From the NCBI GenBank assembly GCA_013178375.1, contig JABLXQ010000021.1, positions 1-64,000 of the forward strand: a DNA stretch of 64,000 nucleotides, given 5' to 3'. Made by a program: the position numbers and the translations under genes. Of the stretch, positions 11,036 to 19,922 are shown piece after piece. Below the pieces are notes generated by a model. It saw nothing but the letters and a program-made list of their open reading frames with translations, ran no database searches and had not been told where the DNA came from. The stretch is from Gammaproteobacteria bacterium. GTDB taxonomy: Bacteria; Pseudomonadota; Gammaproteobacteria; Pseudomonadales; Ketobacteraceae. How positions within the stretch are numbered: position 1 is the first letter of the stretch; each line of letters starts with the position of its first letter.

Positions 11036-12081
11036 GGACGTCGGCTCCCGGCATGGTAAAGGCTGAAGGTCAGCATAATCAGAAACATCATCAGCAGTGC
11101 TGCGACGCCGTTATGGGCGACAGCGACTGCCAGCGGCAGATCGAATACGACATTGCTCACGCCCAGGCTCACCTGCCCGAGCAATACCAGCAGTGCGCCG
11201 GCGGCAATGCGCTTGCTGGCACCGGACACATCACGGCGCAACCACAGCCACACAAACAGCCCGGCCAGATACAGCGTCGTCACAATAGCACCAATACGGT
11301 GTGCGGCGTGAATCGTGATTTTGGCGTCGGCACCCAGGTGGCTGGCGAATTCATAATCGTCGAGACCGTGCTCGTCCAGGTCATGGCCCCAGAGCCGAAA
11401 CGCATCCTGGATATTCACGTGCTGCGACCAGCCAGCCTGGCAGATGGGCAATTCGCTGCAGACCCGCGCGGCATAGTTCGCCGCAGTCCAGCCGCCCAGG
11501 GCGATTTGCAGCGCCAGAATCAGAATGCCGCCCAATGCCCACTTCATCAGGGGGCTGGTCGCTATTCGTGGACTGGTCGTAGTTCCTTGTGCAGAAGCCG
11601 ATGCCGGAAAATGCACCCGCAGTGCCAGCAGGAACAGCAGGCTGAGCGTGGTGAACCCGCCCAGCAGATGCGCCATCACCACAGTGGGAAACAGGCCCAG
11701 CGTTACAGTCCACATGCCGAGCAGACCCTGAAAAATGACCAGCGCGGTAAGCGCCAGTGGCAGTTTCACCGGCGTCTGCGGATCGGTTTTGCGTGCCCGC
11801 AGGCACAACACGGAAATGACGACAATCACCAGTCCCAGCGTGCTGGCAAAATAGCGGTGAACCATTTCTGCCCAGGCTTTTTCCGGTTCCAGTGGACGTT
11901 CGGGGTAAGCAGAATTGGCGCGATGAACGGCGTCATGGGATTCCGGTACCACTAAGTGCCCATAACAGCCCGGCCAGTCGGGACAGCCGAGCCCGGCATC
12001 CTGCAAGCGCGTGTACGCACCCAGCGCAACGACGCCGCAAGCCAGCAATACTGCAAAAAGGGTGAGCCGTCTGATCCACAT
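11032..12081 (-). CDS. ctaA: Heme A synthase
   Basis: The 349-residue membrane protein has eight hydrophobic segments and oxidises the C8 methyl of heme O to the formyl of heme A, the cofactor of the aa3 oxidase encoded upstream. Conserved His residues that ligate heme are visible in [27 protein letters not shown] and AVAHNGVAA. The paired periplasmic cysteines typical of many CtaA proteins appear as CSELPIC. It overlaps ctaB by four bases and follows the SCO-like gene after six bases. Confidence 0.95.
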   Translation of the reverse strand: MWIRRLTLFAVLLACGVVALGAYTRLQDAGLGCPDWPGCYGHLVVPESHDAVHRANSAYPERPLEPEKAWAEMVHRYFASTLGLVIVVISVLCLRARKTDPQTPVKLPLALTALVIFQGLLGMWTVTLGLFPTVVMAHLLGGFTTLSLLFLLALRVHFPASASAQGTTTSPRIATSPLMKWALGGILILALQIALGGWTAANYAARVCSELPICQAGWSQHVNIQDAFRLWGHDLDEHGLDDYEFASHLGADAKITIHAAHRIGAIVTTLYLAGLFVWLWLRRDVSGASKRIAAGALLVLLGQVSLGVSNVVFDLPLAVAVAHNGVAALLMMFLIMLTFSLYHAGSRRP

Positions 12082-12087
12082 ACAGCG

Positions 12088-12741
12088 TCAACCGATCCTG
12101 GAAATTTTCAGAACGCGCTGCAAATCCTTCAACAGGTTGCGGCCCTTGAGAATGGATTCCTGCTCGTCGGCATAACCGGGGTAGTGCATGAACATGGCGC
12201 CCATCGTGTCCACCAGGAACAGATGGCCGCTGCGGCTGGCCTGCTGGTTGTCGGTAAATGCCGGCGCCAGCGCTGCATCAAGCGTCGCTGCATCGGCCTG
12301 TGCCCGCAGTGATTCGGCAAATTCCTGCTGCAGCCAGGCTGCGGTGGCAGCATCCACTGCGAACGGCGTGATGATCAGTTCGCCGACGCGGGAAAAATCC
12401 GGCCCCAGCGCCTGATGCACCTGCCGCATCTGGAACAGGCTGTTACGGCAGGCGGCATCGCACTCGGCGGGCATCACATACACGATCCACCATTTCTTGC
12501 GCAGCTGGTCGGCGGGAATGGGATTGCCATCGGCGGCAAACAGCGGCACAGAATCAAACGCCAGCGGTGGATCGATCAGCAGGCCGCGATTGGAGGTGCC
12601 GGCGGAGGTGTACCAGCCGGTTTTCAGCAGGATATAGGCCACCACGACCGGCAGAGTGAATACGGCGAAAGTGAGCAGCAGAGCCCGGCGATTGGAGCGG
12701 GCAACGGCGGATGTGGACTGATTGGTGTAGGGCGTATCCAT
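12088..12741 (-). CDS. SCO/thioredoxin-like membrane protein of the oxidase cluster
   Basis: A 217-residue protein with one N-terminal membrane anchor (residues ~22-42) and a periplasmic domain. The domain starts with a thioredoxin-like strand (WWIVYVMPAEC) and has CDAAC in the place where SCO1-type copper chaperones carry CxxxC. The pattern C-x3-C is therefore kept, but the distal SCO His is not obvious. Position between SURF1 and ctaA in the oxidase operon is conserved in pseudomonads. A role in copper or thiol handling during CuA assembly is an inference from context. Confidence 0.7.
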   Translation of the reverse strand: MDTPYTNQSTSAVARSNRRALLLTFAVFTLPVVVAYILLKTGWYTSAGTSNRGLLIDPPLAFDSVPLFAADGNPIPADQLRKKWWIVYVMPAECDAACRNSLFQMRQVHQALGPDFSRVGELIITPFAVDAATAAWLQQEFAESLRAQADAATLDAALAPAFTDNQQASRSGHLFLVDTMGAMFMHYPGYADEQESILKGRNLLKDLQRVLKISRIG

Positions 12742-12751
12742 GGCGACTGCT

Positions 12752-13522
12752 TTATTGTTGTTGTGGCAAGGAAATCTTGTGCGTGTTGACGACCAGGTAA
12801 ATCACCGCCAGCGCTGCGAACAGGGAAAACCACTGCACTGCGTAACCATAGTGTTTTTCCGGCCCCATGAAGTTGCTGTGCCATTCCCGCACAAAGCCCG
12901 AGGTTGTATCGGGATTCAGGCGCAAAACGAACGGGGCCACCGGATAATCAAACAGCGCAGCGGTTTTTTCAAGGTCTATTTTCTGGATCAGGAACGGCCA
13001 GGAGACAGCGGAATAATCGTCTTCCTTGAGCACAAAGTTTTTCGGGTTGGGCACGTGGGCGAATCCTTCCAGTGTGAGCGCTTCCGTCGTTGCGGGAATG
13101 GGTGGAAATTGCGCCCGGCTGGCGCCCTGGGCAATCCAGCCGCGATTCACCAGCAGCACGCGATGCTGGGTCTGAAACGCGGTCAGCACTTCATAACCTG
13201 GCACGCCATCGTGCACGCGGTTGTCCAGCAGGAAATTGAATTCATTCAGATAATGGCCCTGCACGCGCACGGAATAGTCGGCGATGTCGCCGCCCAGTTG
13301 CAGCAGTGAATCCAGATCAGTGGTTTCCACCTGGCTGCGGGTGGCCATGCGTTCCAGCAGGGCTTCCTTGATGTGGGCCCGGTCCAGTTGCCACAGGCCG
13401 AGACGGAACAGCAGCCCCAGCATGAGCAGGGTCGCGACAGTGGGAATCCAGCCGGGCGTAAAAACAAAAGGGCCCAGGCGGATTCCGCGTGGTTGCAAAA
13501 GGCCGGGGTCAGGGCGGGTCAT
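12752..13522 (-). CDS. SURF1 family cytochrome oxidase assembly protein
   Basis: The protein is 256 residues when started at ATG 13522 (MTRPDPG). It has the SURF1 pattern of a transmembrane helix near each end (~30-50 and ~230-250) flanking a periplasmic domain. Family motifs GLWQLDRA, RVHDGVPGYEVLTAF and VLLVNRGWI are present. SURF1 binds heme A and helps place it into subunit I. It is divergently arranged with the DUF2909 gene, with 47 bases between the two start codons. Confidence 0.93.
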   Translation of the reverse strand: MTRPDPGLLQPRGIRLGPFVFTPGWIPTVATLLMLGLLFRLGLWQLDRAHIKEALLERMATRSQVETTDLDSLLQLGGDIADYSVRVQGHYLNEFNFLLDNRVHDGVPGYEVLTAFQTQHRVLLVNRGWIAQGASRAQFPPIPATTEALTLEGFAHVPNPKNFVLKEDDYSAVSWPFLIQKIDLEKTAALFDYPVAPFVLRLNPDTTSGFVREWHSNFMGPEKHYGYAVQWFSLFAALAVIYLVVNTHKISLPQQQ

Positions 13523-13569
13523 TCGGGTTCTGCCTGTTATACTGCGCTGCTCACCAACAGGAGCCATTC

Positions 13570-13827
13570 ATGCTATTCAAGACAATCGTCGTGATCGTGC
13601 TGATCATTATCGCGGTCAGCCTGTTCAGCGCGCTGCGCACATTGGTACGCAACAAGGACAACGACAAGCAGCGCACCGTACGCTTTCTGGCAATCCGCGT
13701 GGGTTTTTCCGTGCTGCTGCTGATCCTGCTGGGCCTGGCCATGTTCATGGGCTGGATTCAGCCCCACGGGTTGCAGCCGGGTGGCACTCCACCTGCCGTC
13801 ACCTCCGAACAAATTGCACCACAATAG
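13570..13827 (+). CDS. DUF2909 family twin-membrane-segment protein
   Basis: An 85-residue protein started at ATG 13570, preceded by AGGAG. Two transmembrane segments (residues ~3-20 and ~42-62) are separated by a charged cytosolic loop (RNKDNDKQRTVRFLAIR). This small family is regularly found inside aa3-oxidase clusters of gammaproteobacteria, as here between SURF1 and subunit III. It is transcribed opposite to all other cluster genes, so a shared promoter region with SURF1 is likely. Its molecular role is not known. Confidence 0.85.
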   Translation: MLFKTIVVIVLIIIAVSLFSALRTLVRNKDNDKQRTVRFLAIRVGFSVLLLILLGLAMFMGWIQPHGLQPGGTPPAVTSEQIAPQ

Positions 13828-13874
13828 GCAGTGGCCGATGCCGGTTGTTCGAATCCTGTCATCGGTAGTGACTG

Positions 13875-13906
13875 AAAAAGCGGCGAGGTTATCGCCGCTT
13901 TTTTTG
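13875..13906. terminator. Bidirectional Rho-independent terminator
   Basis: Stem AAGCGGCGA (13878-13886) / TCGCCGCTT (13892-13900) with a 5-base loop, flanked by an A-run on the left and a T-run on the right. It can end both the DUF2909 transcript and the minus-strand coxC transcript. Confidence 0.85.
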
Positions 13907-13944
13907 TCCACTGCATTTTGTCTTGGGTGACTGCTATTGAATGA

Positions 13945-14838
13945 TTACAGCCAATAAACACAGATAAACAGGAACAGCCACACCACGTCAACGAAGTGCC
14001 AGTACCAGGCCGCCGCTTCAAACGCGAAATGATTGTCCGGTGTCAGATGACCTTTCAGCGTGCGGATGAACATGATGGTCAGCATGGTCGCACCAATCGT
14101 CACGTGCATGCCGTGGAAACCGGTCAGCATGAAGAAGGTGGAACCGTAGATACCGGCATCCAGTGTCAGCCCCATTTCCTGGTAGGCGTGCATGTATTCT
14201 TCCACCTGGAAGAACAGGAACGCGAAGCCCAGCAGCAGGGTGATGAAAAGGTTGATCTGCAGCTTGGCACGATTGCCTGCCAGCAGGGCGTGATGGGCGA
14301 TGGTCAGCGTCACGCTGCTGCTTACCAGCAGAACGGTGTTGAGGAAGGGCAGACCCCAGGCGGGCATGGCTTCAGTAGTGGAGCCGTCCGGTGTTACTGT
14401 CAGCGGCCACATGGCCTGGAAATTCGGCCACAGCAGTTCGTGGGTCATGGCTTCTTCGCCAGCGCCGCCCAGCCAGGGTATCGCCAGCAGCCGCACGTAG
14501 AACAGCGCACCGAAAAACGCGCCGAAGAACATCACTTCCGAAAAGATGAACCACATCATGCCCATGCGATAGGACACGTCGAGCTGCGAGCTGTTCTTGT
14601 GGGCCAGGCTTTCCTTGATGGTGTCGCGGAACCAGAAGAACATCATCGCGAGAATGCCCAGCAGACCCAGCGGCAACAGAATCTTGCCGGAGCTGCCGTC
14701 ATTGGCCACCAGCCCGGAGCCGGAGTTCTGTTGAATGAAACTGGCGGCGCCGTAGGCCACGATGAACAGCGACAGCGCCGTGATCACCGGCCATGGGCTT
14801 TGATCAGGAACATAATACTGTGTTGGTTTCTGGGCCAT
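13945..14838 (-). CDS. ctaE: Cytochrome c oxidase subunit III
   Basis: A 297-residue subunit III with seven hydrophobic segments. Conserved stretches include MMWFIFSEVMFFGAFF, the acidic FFQVEEYMHAY region and GSTFFMLTGFHGMHV, ending in WYWHFVDVVWLFLFI. It stabilises the catalytic core and lies along the proton-uptake path of subunit I. The gene follows the COX11 gene after 37 bases. A terminator lies just past its stop, so it ends the main coxB-A-11-C transcript. Confidence 0.97.
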   Translation of the reverse strand: MAQKPTQYYVPDQSPWPVITALSLFIVAYGAASFIQQNSGSGLVANDGSSGKILLPLGLLGILAMMFFWFRDTIKESLAHKNSSQLDVSYRMGMMWFIFSEVMFFGAFFGALFYVRLLAIPWLGGAGEEAMTHELLWPNFQAMWPLTVTPDGSTTEAMPAWGLPFLNTVLLVSSSVTLTIAHHALLAGNRAKLQINLFITLLLGFAFLFFQVEEYMHAYQEMGLTLDAGIYGSTFFMLTGFHGMHVTIGATMLTIMFIRTLKGHLTPDNHFAFEAAAWYWHFVDVVWLFLFICVYWL

Positions 14839-14875
14839 TACCGATCTCCTTTTTGTAAAATCGTTGGCAAATACA

Positions 14876-15457
14876 TTATGGGGTGGTGGTGGCGACCCGC
14901 TTCGATTCCTGCTGCACTTTTTCCGTAATGTTGAACAACTTATAGGAAAGTGTAATCGTCGTTACGTTTTTTGGCAGATCGGGATCGATATAAAAAATCA
15001 GCGGCATGTTCATGGCGTCGCCGCCCTGCAATTCCTGCTGGGCAAAACAGAAACATTCGGTTTTCTTGAAATAGGGTGATGCCTGTGACGGCGTGACTGA
15101 CGGAATCGCCTGGCCAACCAGCCATTGGGCATCGCGATTGTGCACATGGAAATCCACCTTGCGGATTTCGCCGGGGTGCACCTTGATGCTGCGCTCCACC
15201 GGTTTGAAATCCCAGGGCATGGCCGGATCGGTGTCCGCCAGGAACTGCACGGTGATGAGCCGCTCCTCCTGCACCACGGCGGACTCGGCGGAATCCGCTT
15301 CGTTCGCCGTTTTCCCGTTCAATCCGGTAATATCGCAAATCACGTCATACATCGGCGGTAGCACGCCCACGGCAAAGACGAACATGCCGACGGCAATCAG
15401 CGTCAGACGCTTTGCCAGTTTAATGCTGTCTTGCGCGCGGGCGTTCTGTTCCGTCAC
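14876..15457 (-). CDS. ctaG: Cytochrome c oxidase assembly protein CtaG/COX11
   Basis: A 193-residue copper chaperone that delivers Cu to the CuB site of subunit I. It has one N-terminal membrane helix (SIKLAKRLTLIAVGMFVFAV) and a periplasmic immunoglobulin-like domain with the Cu-binding CFCF motif (KKTECFCFAQQEL). The start is taken as GTG 15457, with GAGG six bases upstream. GTG 15469 is also possible and would overlap the coxA stop as GTGA. Either way, translation is probably coupled to coxA. Confidence 0.93.
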   Translation of the reverse strand: MTEQNARAQDSIKLAKRLTLIAVGMFVFAVGVLPPMYDVICDITGLNGKTANEADSAESAVVQEERLITVQFLADTDPAMPWDFKPVERSIKVHPGEIRKVDFHVHNRDAQWLVGQAIPSVTPSQASPYFKKTECFCFAQQELQGGDAMNMPLIFYIDPDLPKNVTTITLSYKLFNITEKVQQESKRVATTTP

Positions 15458-15465
15458 GGGCGGCC

Positions 15466-17088
15466 TCACTTCACCAGCGGTGGTGTAGTAAAGCTGTGGT
15501 AGGGCGCGGGCGAGGGCAGAGTCCACTCCAGGCCTTCGGCACCTTCCCAGACTTCACTTGTTGCCTGTGCACCTTTCTTGCGGAAGCAGACATCGATCAG
15601 GATTTTCAGCAGGATCAGCTGGCTCAGACCGAACCAGAAACCGCCGATGCTGATCCACCAGTTGAAATCCGCGAACTGCAGCGCGTAATCCGAATAGCGG
15701 CGCGGCATGCCGGCCAGACCAACGAAGTGCATCGGGAAGAACAGCAGGTTCACCGACAGCAGCGAACTCCAGAAATGGATCTTGCCCCAGAATTCGCTGT
15801 ACATGCGGCCGGTCCACTTCGGCAACCAGTAATAGACGCCGGCGATGATCGAGAACACCGCGCCGGTCACCAGTACATAGTGGAAGTGCGCCACCACGAA
15901 ATAGGTGTCGTGATACTGCTGGTCCACCGGCGTGATCGCCAGCATCAGCCCCGAGAAGCCACCGATGGTGAACAGGATCACGAACGCAATCGCAAACAGC
16001 ATGGGCACTTCGAAGGTCATCGAGCCGCGCCACATGGTGGCCACCCAGTTGAACACCTTCACCCCGGTGGGCACCGCGATCAGCATGGTCATGTACATGT
16101 AGAACAGGTTGCCTGCCAGCGGCAGACCCACGGTGAACATGTGGTGCGCCCATACCACGAAGGACAGGAACGCAATCGAGGCAGTCGCATATACCATCGA
16201 CGCGTAACCGAACAGCGGCTTGCGGGCGAAGGTGGGAATGATCGCGGACACCACACCGAACGCCGGCAGGATCATGATGTACACCTCGGGGTGTCCGAAG
16301 AACCAGAACACGTGCTGGAACAGTACCGGATCACCGCCGCCGGCCGCATCGAAGAAGCTGGTGCCGAAGTGGCGGTCGGTCAGCATCATGGTCACCGCGC
16401 CTGCCAGTACCGGCATTACCGCGATCAGCAGGAATGCAGTGATCAGCCAGGTCCAGACGAACAACGGCATTTTCATCAGCGTCATGCCAGGTGCACGCAG
16501 GTTGAAGATGGTCACGATCACGTTCACGGCGCCCATGATCGAGGAGATCCCCATCATGTGTACCGAGAAGATGAAAAAGTCCGTGGACTCGGGGCCGTAT
16601 TTGGTGGACAGGGGAGCGTAGAACGTCCAGCCGAAATTGGGCGCATCTGCGATGCCCAGGAACGCTTTGATGATCGCGATGATCAGCAGCGAGAACGCGA
16701 ACGGCAGCAACCAGAAACTCCAGTTGTTCAGTCGCGGCAGCGCCATGTCCGGCGCACCCAGCATCATCGGCACCATGTAGTTGGCCAGCCCCACAAACCC
16801 GGGCATGACCGCACCGAACACCATGATCAGGCCGTGGGTGGTGGTCATCTGGTTGAAGAAGTTCGGGTCCACCAGTTGCAGGCCGGGATACATCAGCTCG
16901 GCGCGAATGATCATCGCCATGAAGCCGCCCAGCATGAACATGGTGAAACTGAACCACAGGTACATCGCACCGATGTCCTTGTGGTTGGTGGCGAACAGCC
17001 AGCGCTTGATGCCTTTGGCGGGACCATGATGATGTTCGTGGTCATCATGGTGGTCGTGGGCATGATGATCGAGAGTATGTTCACTCAT
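15466..17088 (-). CDS. ctaD: Cytochrome c oxidase subunit I
   Basis: The 540-residue catalytic subunit of an aa3-type oxidase, with twelve membrane segments. Active-site motifs are intact: TTHGLIMVF (heme a His), WFFGHPEVYIMILP with the cross-linked His/Tyr pair, the CuB pair in WAHHMFTVGL, and HFHYVLVTGAVF (heme a3 and heme a His). The GHPEVY tyrosine and the EV glutamate region indicate an A-type proton-pumping enzyme. The His/Asp-rich N-terminal tail (HTLDHHAHDHHDDHEHHH) is unusually strong and might bind metal. coxB lies 20 bases upstream. Confidence 0.98.
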   Translation of the reverse strand: MSEHTLDHHAHDHHDDHEHHHGPAKGIKRWLFATNHKDIGAMYLWFSFTMFMLGGFMAMIIRAELMYPGLQLVDPNFFNQMTTTHGLIMVFGAVMPGFVGLANYMVPMMLGAPDMALPRLNNWSFWLLPFAFSLLIIAIIKAFLGIADAPNFGWTFYAPLSTKYGPESTDFFIFSVHMMGISSIMGAVNVIVTIFNLRAPGMTLMKMPLFVWTWLITAFLLIAVMPVLAGAVTMMLTDRHFGTSFFDAAGGGDPVLFQHVFWFFGHPEVYIMILPAFGVVSAIIPTFARKPLFGYASMVYATASIAFLSFVVWAHHMFTVGLPLAGNLFYMYMTMLIAVPTGVKVFNWVATMWRGSMTFEVPMLFAIAFVILFTIGGFSGLMLAITPVDQQYHDTYFVVAHFHYVLVTGAVFSIIAGVYYWLPKWTGRMYSEFWGKIHFWSSLLSVNLLFFPMHFVGLAGMPRRYSDYALQFADFNWWISIGGFWFGLSQLILLKILIDVCFRKKGAQATSEVWEGAEGLEWTLPSPAPYHSFTTPPLVK

Positions 17089-17108
17089 TGAATAATTCCC
17101 CTTCGCAC

Positions 17109-18329
17109 TTATTTCGCGACATCGCGCGGTTGAACGACATCAACGCCATCGGCGGGCTTGTTGCCCCAGGCATTGCGTTCGTAGGTAATGATGGCAGCCA
17201 GTTCCTTCGGCGGCAGCACGGCGCCAAAGGCCGGCATCGCGTTCTTGCCGTTCTTCACGATGGCGATGTGATCGGCGGCTGCGCCAGTGGCAATCGCGCT
17301 GCCTGCCAGGGCCGGGAAGGTGGGCGGCAAGCCCTGACCATTCGCCTGGTGGCAAGCCGCGCAACGGGCCAGGTAAGCTTTCTCGCCTTCGGCCATCAAC
17401 TCATCCTTGCTGAAGGTTTTGTCGACGCTGCTGGCGGCTGCGATGTCTGCCTGCTTCTGTGCTTCCTGGGCGCTGGCCAGCCATTTTTCGAACTCGGCCT
17501 GCGGACGTGCATCCACCACGATTGGCATGAACGCGTGATCCTTGCCGCACAGTTCGGCGCACTGGCCACGGTAAATGCCCGGTTTGTCTTCCGGCACATT
17601 GGCCCACAGTTCGTTGATGAAGCCAGGAATGGCGTCTTTCTTGATGGCGAAATCGGGCACCCACCAAGCGTGGATAACGTCATCCGACGTAATCAGGAAC
17701 CGCACTTTTTTCCCGGTGGGAATCACCAGCGGATGATCTACTTCCAGGTTGTAGTTTTCGCCCTGCTCGGGGTAATTGCCGTCCGGACGATAGCTGTCCT
17801 TGGCCGCGCCCTTGGGAAACAGTCCGGCGGCCCTGACAGGCCGGTCGATCTGCTCGCGCGGGGTGTTCAGCACGCTGTAGTAATCCAGATTGATGTCAGT
17901 GTTGCCCTGGTAATCCAGGTACTGGTAATGCCATTTCCATTGGGAGCCGGTGATTTTAATGGTGAGGGCAGAGTCGCTGGTGTCGCTCATTGCGATCAAT
18001 ACCCGGGTGGCCGGGATCGCCATCAGGATCAGAATAAAAAACGGAGCGACGGTCCAGAAAATTTCCACTGTGGTGCTTTCGTGGAAATGGGCGGCTTTGT
18101 GGCCTTTGGATTTGCGGTGCTTCAGCATCGAATAGAACATCGCGCCGAATACCACGATGCCAATGGCAACACACCACCAGAGCATGGTGCGGTGCAGGTT
18201 GAATACCTGCTCACTGATGCTGGTGACCCCCGGCGTCATGTCGAGCTGCCATGCTGCCAGCGCAGAATTGCTGGAGATGACAACTGCGCCCAGACCCGCC
18301 CACAAACATCGTTTTGGTAATGACTGCAT
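17109..18329 (-). CDS. ctaC: Cytochrome c oxidase subunit II with fused cytochrome c domain
   Basis: A 406-residue caa3-type subunit II. It has a signal peptide, two transmembrane helices (~45-65 and ~88-110), a cupredoxin domain with the CuA ligands in GQCAELCGKDHAFM, and a C-terminal cytochrome c domain with CAACH and the axial Met in NAMPAFG. The fused heme lets the oxidase take electrons from soluble or membrane c-type cytochromes. It is the first gene of the minus-strand oxidase operon; its promoter must lie in the 18330-18922 gap. The domain length is typical for Pseudomonas-type aa3 oxidases. Confidence 0.97.
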   Translation of the reverse strand: MQSLPKRCLWAGLGAVVISSNSALAAWQLDMTPGVTSISEQVFNLHRTMLWWCVAIGIVVFGAMFYSMLKHRKSKGHKAAHFHESTTVEIFWTVAPFFILILMAIPATRVLIAMSDTSDSALTIKITGSQWKWHYQYLDYQGNTDINLDYYSVLNTPREQIDRPVRAAGLFPKGAAKDSYRPDGNYPEQGENYNLEVDHPLVIPTGKKVRFLITSDDVIHAWWVPDFAIKKDAIPGFINELWANVPEDKPGIYRGQCAELCGKDHAFMPIVVDARPQAEFEKWLASAQEAQKQADIAAASSVDKTFSKDELMAEGEKAYLARCAACHQANGQGLPPTFPALAGSAIATGAAADHIAIVKNGKNAMPAFGAVLPPKELAAIITYERNAWGNKPADGVDVVQPRDVAK

Positions 18330-18922
18330 TGTTTGCTCCCTGACATTGAAATGGGTTTGTTCTGGTCAAACCAAATCATTTCCATGCGAATAGCACACGG
18401 AACTGAAGTTACCTGGCGGTAATCAGATGCAGGGAAAAGCGACGGACAATAGTAGACGACCCCCACCCCCGATTGACTCCAGGGCGGGCAAAAACGAGTT
18501 GGCGCATAGCCTAACGCCAATTACTGAAAATCATAAACGCAACTGCCGCGATAGGGAGAACGCGGCGACTATTCATGCAGTCTGTTGATTAAGGTCAGCG
18601 AATGACCTTCGGGCATCACTATAATTCATGGCCTAGTGACGTGCGACAGCCACTGATTGCTCCCACGCGTACAGTGTCTGTTTCGTCAGTAATTGTTGTT
18701 GTTCAGCGATTGTTTTCTTAGTGCTGTAGCTAGGCTGAAGTAGATAAACCTGTGTTTTGACAGATTTATCCGCGCCCCTCTGTTTGCCCGCATCAACTCT
18801 ATGATTTTGAGAATCCCTTGTCCAGTCAGCCCCTGAAAAAAGGTATAATCCGGCAATACCCCTTTCCAGCCTTCGAGTGAACAGCCTGAGCGTCGCCCGA
18901 GGGCTGCAACCGAGATATTTCA
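18330..18922. other. Divergent intergenic region between ctaC and the DUF1820 gene
   Basis: No protein gene is convincing in these 593 bases. Visible elements are imperfect palindromes: GGTTTG/CAAACC near 18354-18372, CCGCG/CGCGG near 18546-18565, and a perfect AAGGTCA/TGACCTT hairpin at 18591-18609 followed by TATAAT at 18620-18625. A second TATAAT at 18844-18849 precedes the DUF1820 gene. The region probably holds the oxidase-operon promoter on one strand and the DUF1820 promoter on the other. Confidence 0.45.
18844..18849 (+). promoter_or_regulatory. Consensus -10 element upstream of the DUF1820 gene
   Basis: A perfect TATAAT lies 73 bases upstream of the start codon at 18923. No good -35 hexamer is seen at 16-18 bases; TTGTCC lies 20 bases upstream. 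Confidence 0.45.
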
Positions 18923-19258
18923 ATGCCCGCAGAACCCATCTATCGCGTCGTGTTTCTCAACCAGGCTGAAATCTACGAGATCTATGTCAAGAACATCTAT
19001 CAGAGCGATCTCTATGGATTCATCGAAATTGAAGGCTTCCTCTTTGGCGAACGCAGCCAGGTCGTGGTTGACCCGTCCGAAGAGCGGCTGAAGACCCAGT
19101 TCAACGAGGTTACCCGGAGCTACATCCCCATGCATGCCATCATCCGGATCGATGAGGTCGAGAAGGAGGGTGTCGGCAAGATCGTGGAGCTGAAGGGGGA
19201 GAAGGTGACACCCTTCCCCCTGTTCCCGATGGGCCCCGGGGGGAACAAAAAGAATTGA
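18923..19258 (+). CDS. DUF1820 family protein
   Basis: A 111-residue cytosolic protein matching the DUF1820 pattern: a beta-rich body beginning IYRVVFLNQAEIYEIYVKNI, a central FIEIEGFLFGE strand, and the family-typical ending with a Pro/Gly-rich tail (TPFPLFPMGPGGNKK). The family is common in gammaproteobacteria and has no established biochemical role that I can state. It stands alone and reads away from the oxidase operon. Confidence 0.85.
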   Translation: MPAEPIYRVVFLNQAEIYEIYVKNIYQSDLYGFIEIEGFLFGERSQVVVDPSEERLKTQFNEVTRSYIPMHAIIRIDEVEKEGVGKIVELKGEKVTPFPLFPMGPGGNKKN

Positions 19259-19446
19259 TCCTGAACAATTTTCATACAAAACGGAAGTAGTGCTGCTTTG
19301 CCGTTCGTCGCTAAAATTGGATCGCTTGCAAATTAACCACTTGCAGGCTAGTTTTTTTAAATCCATAAATAGTGTCAATATTCCATGGCATCATTTGGTC
19401 CTGCGAGGGGGATTCGGGGGCTAAAGGCATTAGGGACGAACTTTAA

Positions 19447-19689
19447 ATGAAAAGACCAAAGGTAACTTCTTCCATCAGTGAGCGGTACAGCCTGGACCGG
19501 CTGGAGGCCATGGTGCAGCGTGATATCGTGCGCCTGGAGGAGCAACTGGCGCGGGTTGAGGGCGACACTAACAACCAGACCCGTGTCTCCACTGCCCGTA
19601 CCTACCGGGAAATGATTGCGGACCGCCGGGAATTGCTGGCACAGATTCGTCGTCAGTCCAGTGAGTTTTTGGGGCAGGCTGTTGTTTGA
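19447..19689 (+). CDS. Small hypothetical coiled-coil protein
   Basis: An 80-residue charged protein, mostly one long helix ([38 protein letters not shown]). It has no signal peptide and no motif that I recognise. The start codon has only a weak purine tract (AGGGACGAA). The strong terminator at 19726-19757 follows the stop codon, which supports a real transcript. Confidence 0.6.
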   Translation: MKRPKVTSSISERYSLDRLEAMVQRDIVRLEEQLARVEGDTNNQTRVSTARTYREMIADRRELLAQIRRQSSEFLGQAVV

Positions 19690-19725
19690 GTGGGTTGTAA
19701 TGTGACCCGGCAGGAACCCGAAACG

Positions 19726-19757
19726 AAAAAGCCCGGCAATGTGCCGGGCTTTTTTTT
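19726..19757. terminator. Bidirectional Rho-independent terminator
   Basis: GCCCGGCA (19731-19738) pairs with TGCCGGGC (19742-19749) around a 3-base loop, with an A-run before and eight Ts after. It ends the small coiled-coil gene and also lies just past the tRNA-Met read from the other strand. Confidence 0.88.
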
Positions 19758-19764
19758 GCGCTTA

Positions 19765-19841
19765 TGGTGGCTATGAGTAGATTTGAACTACCGACCCCAT
19801 CATTATGAGTGATGTGCTCTAACCAACTGAGCTACATAGCC
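19765..19841 (-). tRNA. tRNA-Met (CAT), elongator type
   Basis: On the minus strand the sequence folds as a full cloverleaf. The acceptor stem is GGCTATG/CATAGCC, the D-arm has AGCTCAGTTGGTTAGAGC, and the anticodon stem is CATCA/TGATG around loop CTCATAA (anticodon CAT). The T-arm has GGTTCAA-like GTAGTTCAAATC, and CCA is encoded at the end (19767-19765). The paired first acceptor base (G-C) fits an elongator rather than an initiator. It lies next to ychF, as in pseudomonads. Confidence 0.95.
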
Positions 19842-19922
19842 AAATTCGAGGGCGCAGATTTTCGCAACCCGGCCCTGTAATGTCAAGAAAAAACGGCTGT
19901 TTCGTCGCCGCCAGGCCCCGGG

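Noticed and set aside
15496-17091. Long open frame opposite coxA (over 500 codons)
   Set aside because: It mirrors coxA exactly, is rich in His, Gln and Arg as expected from the reverse of a high-GC membrane gene, and has no family pattern or ribosome-binding site.
18633-18923. 96-codon minus-strand frame in the ctaC-DUF1820 gap
   Set aside because: It has no ribosome-binding site and no family pattern, and it overlaps the likely promoter region of the DUF1820 gene.
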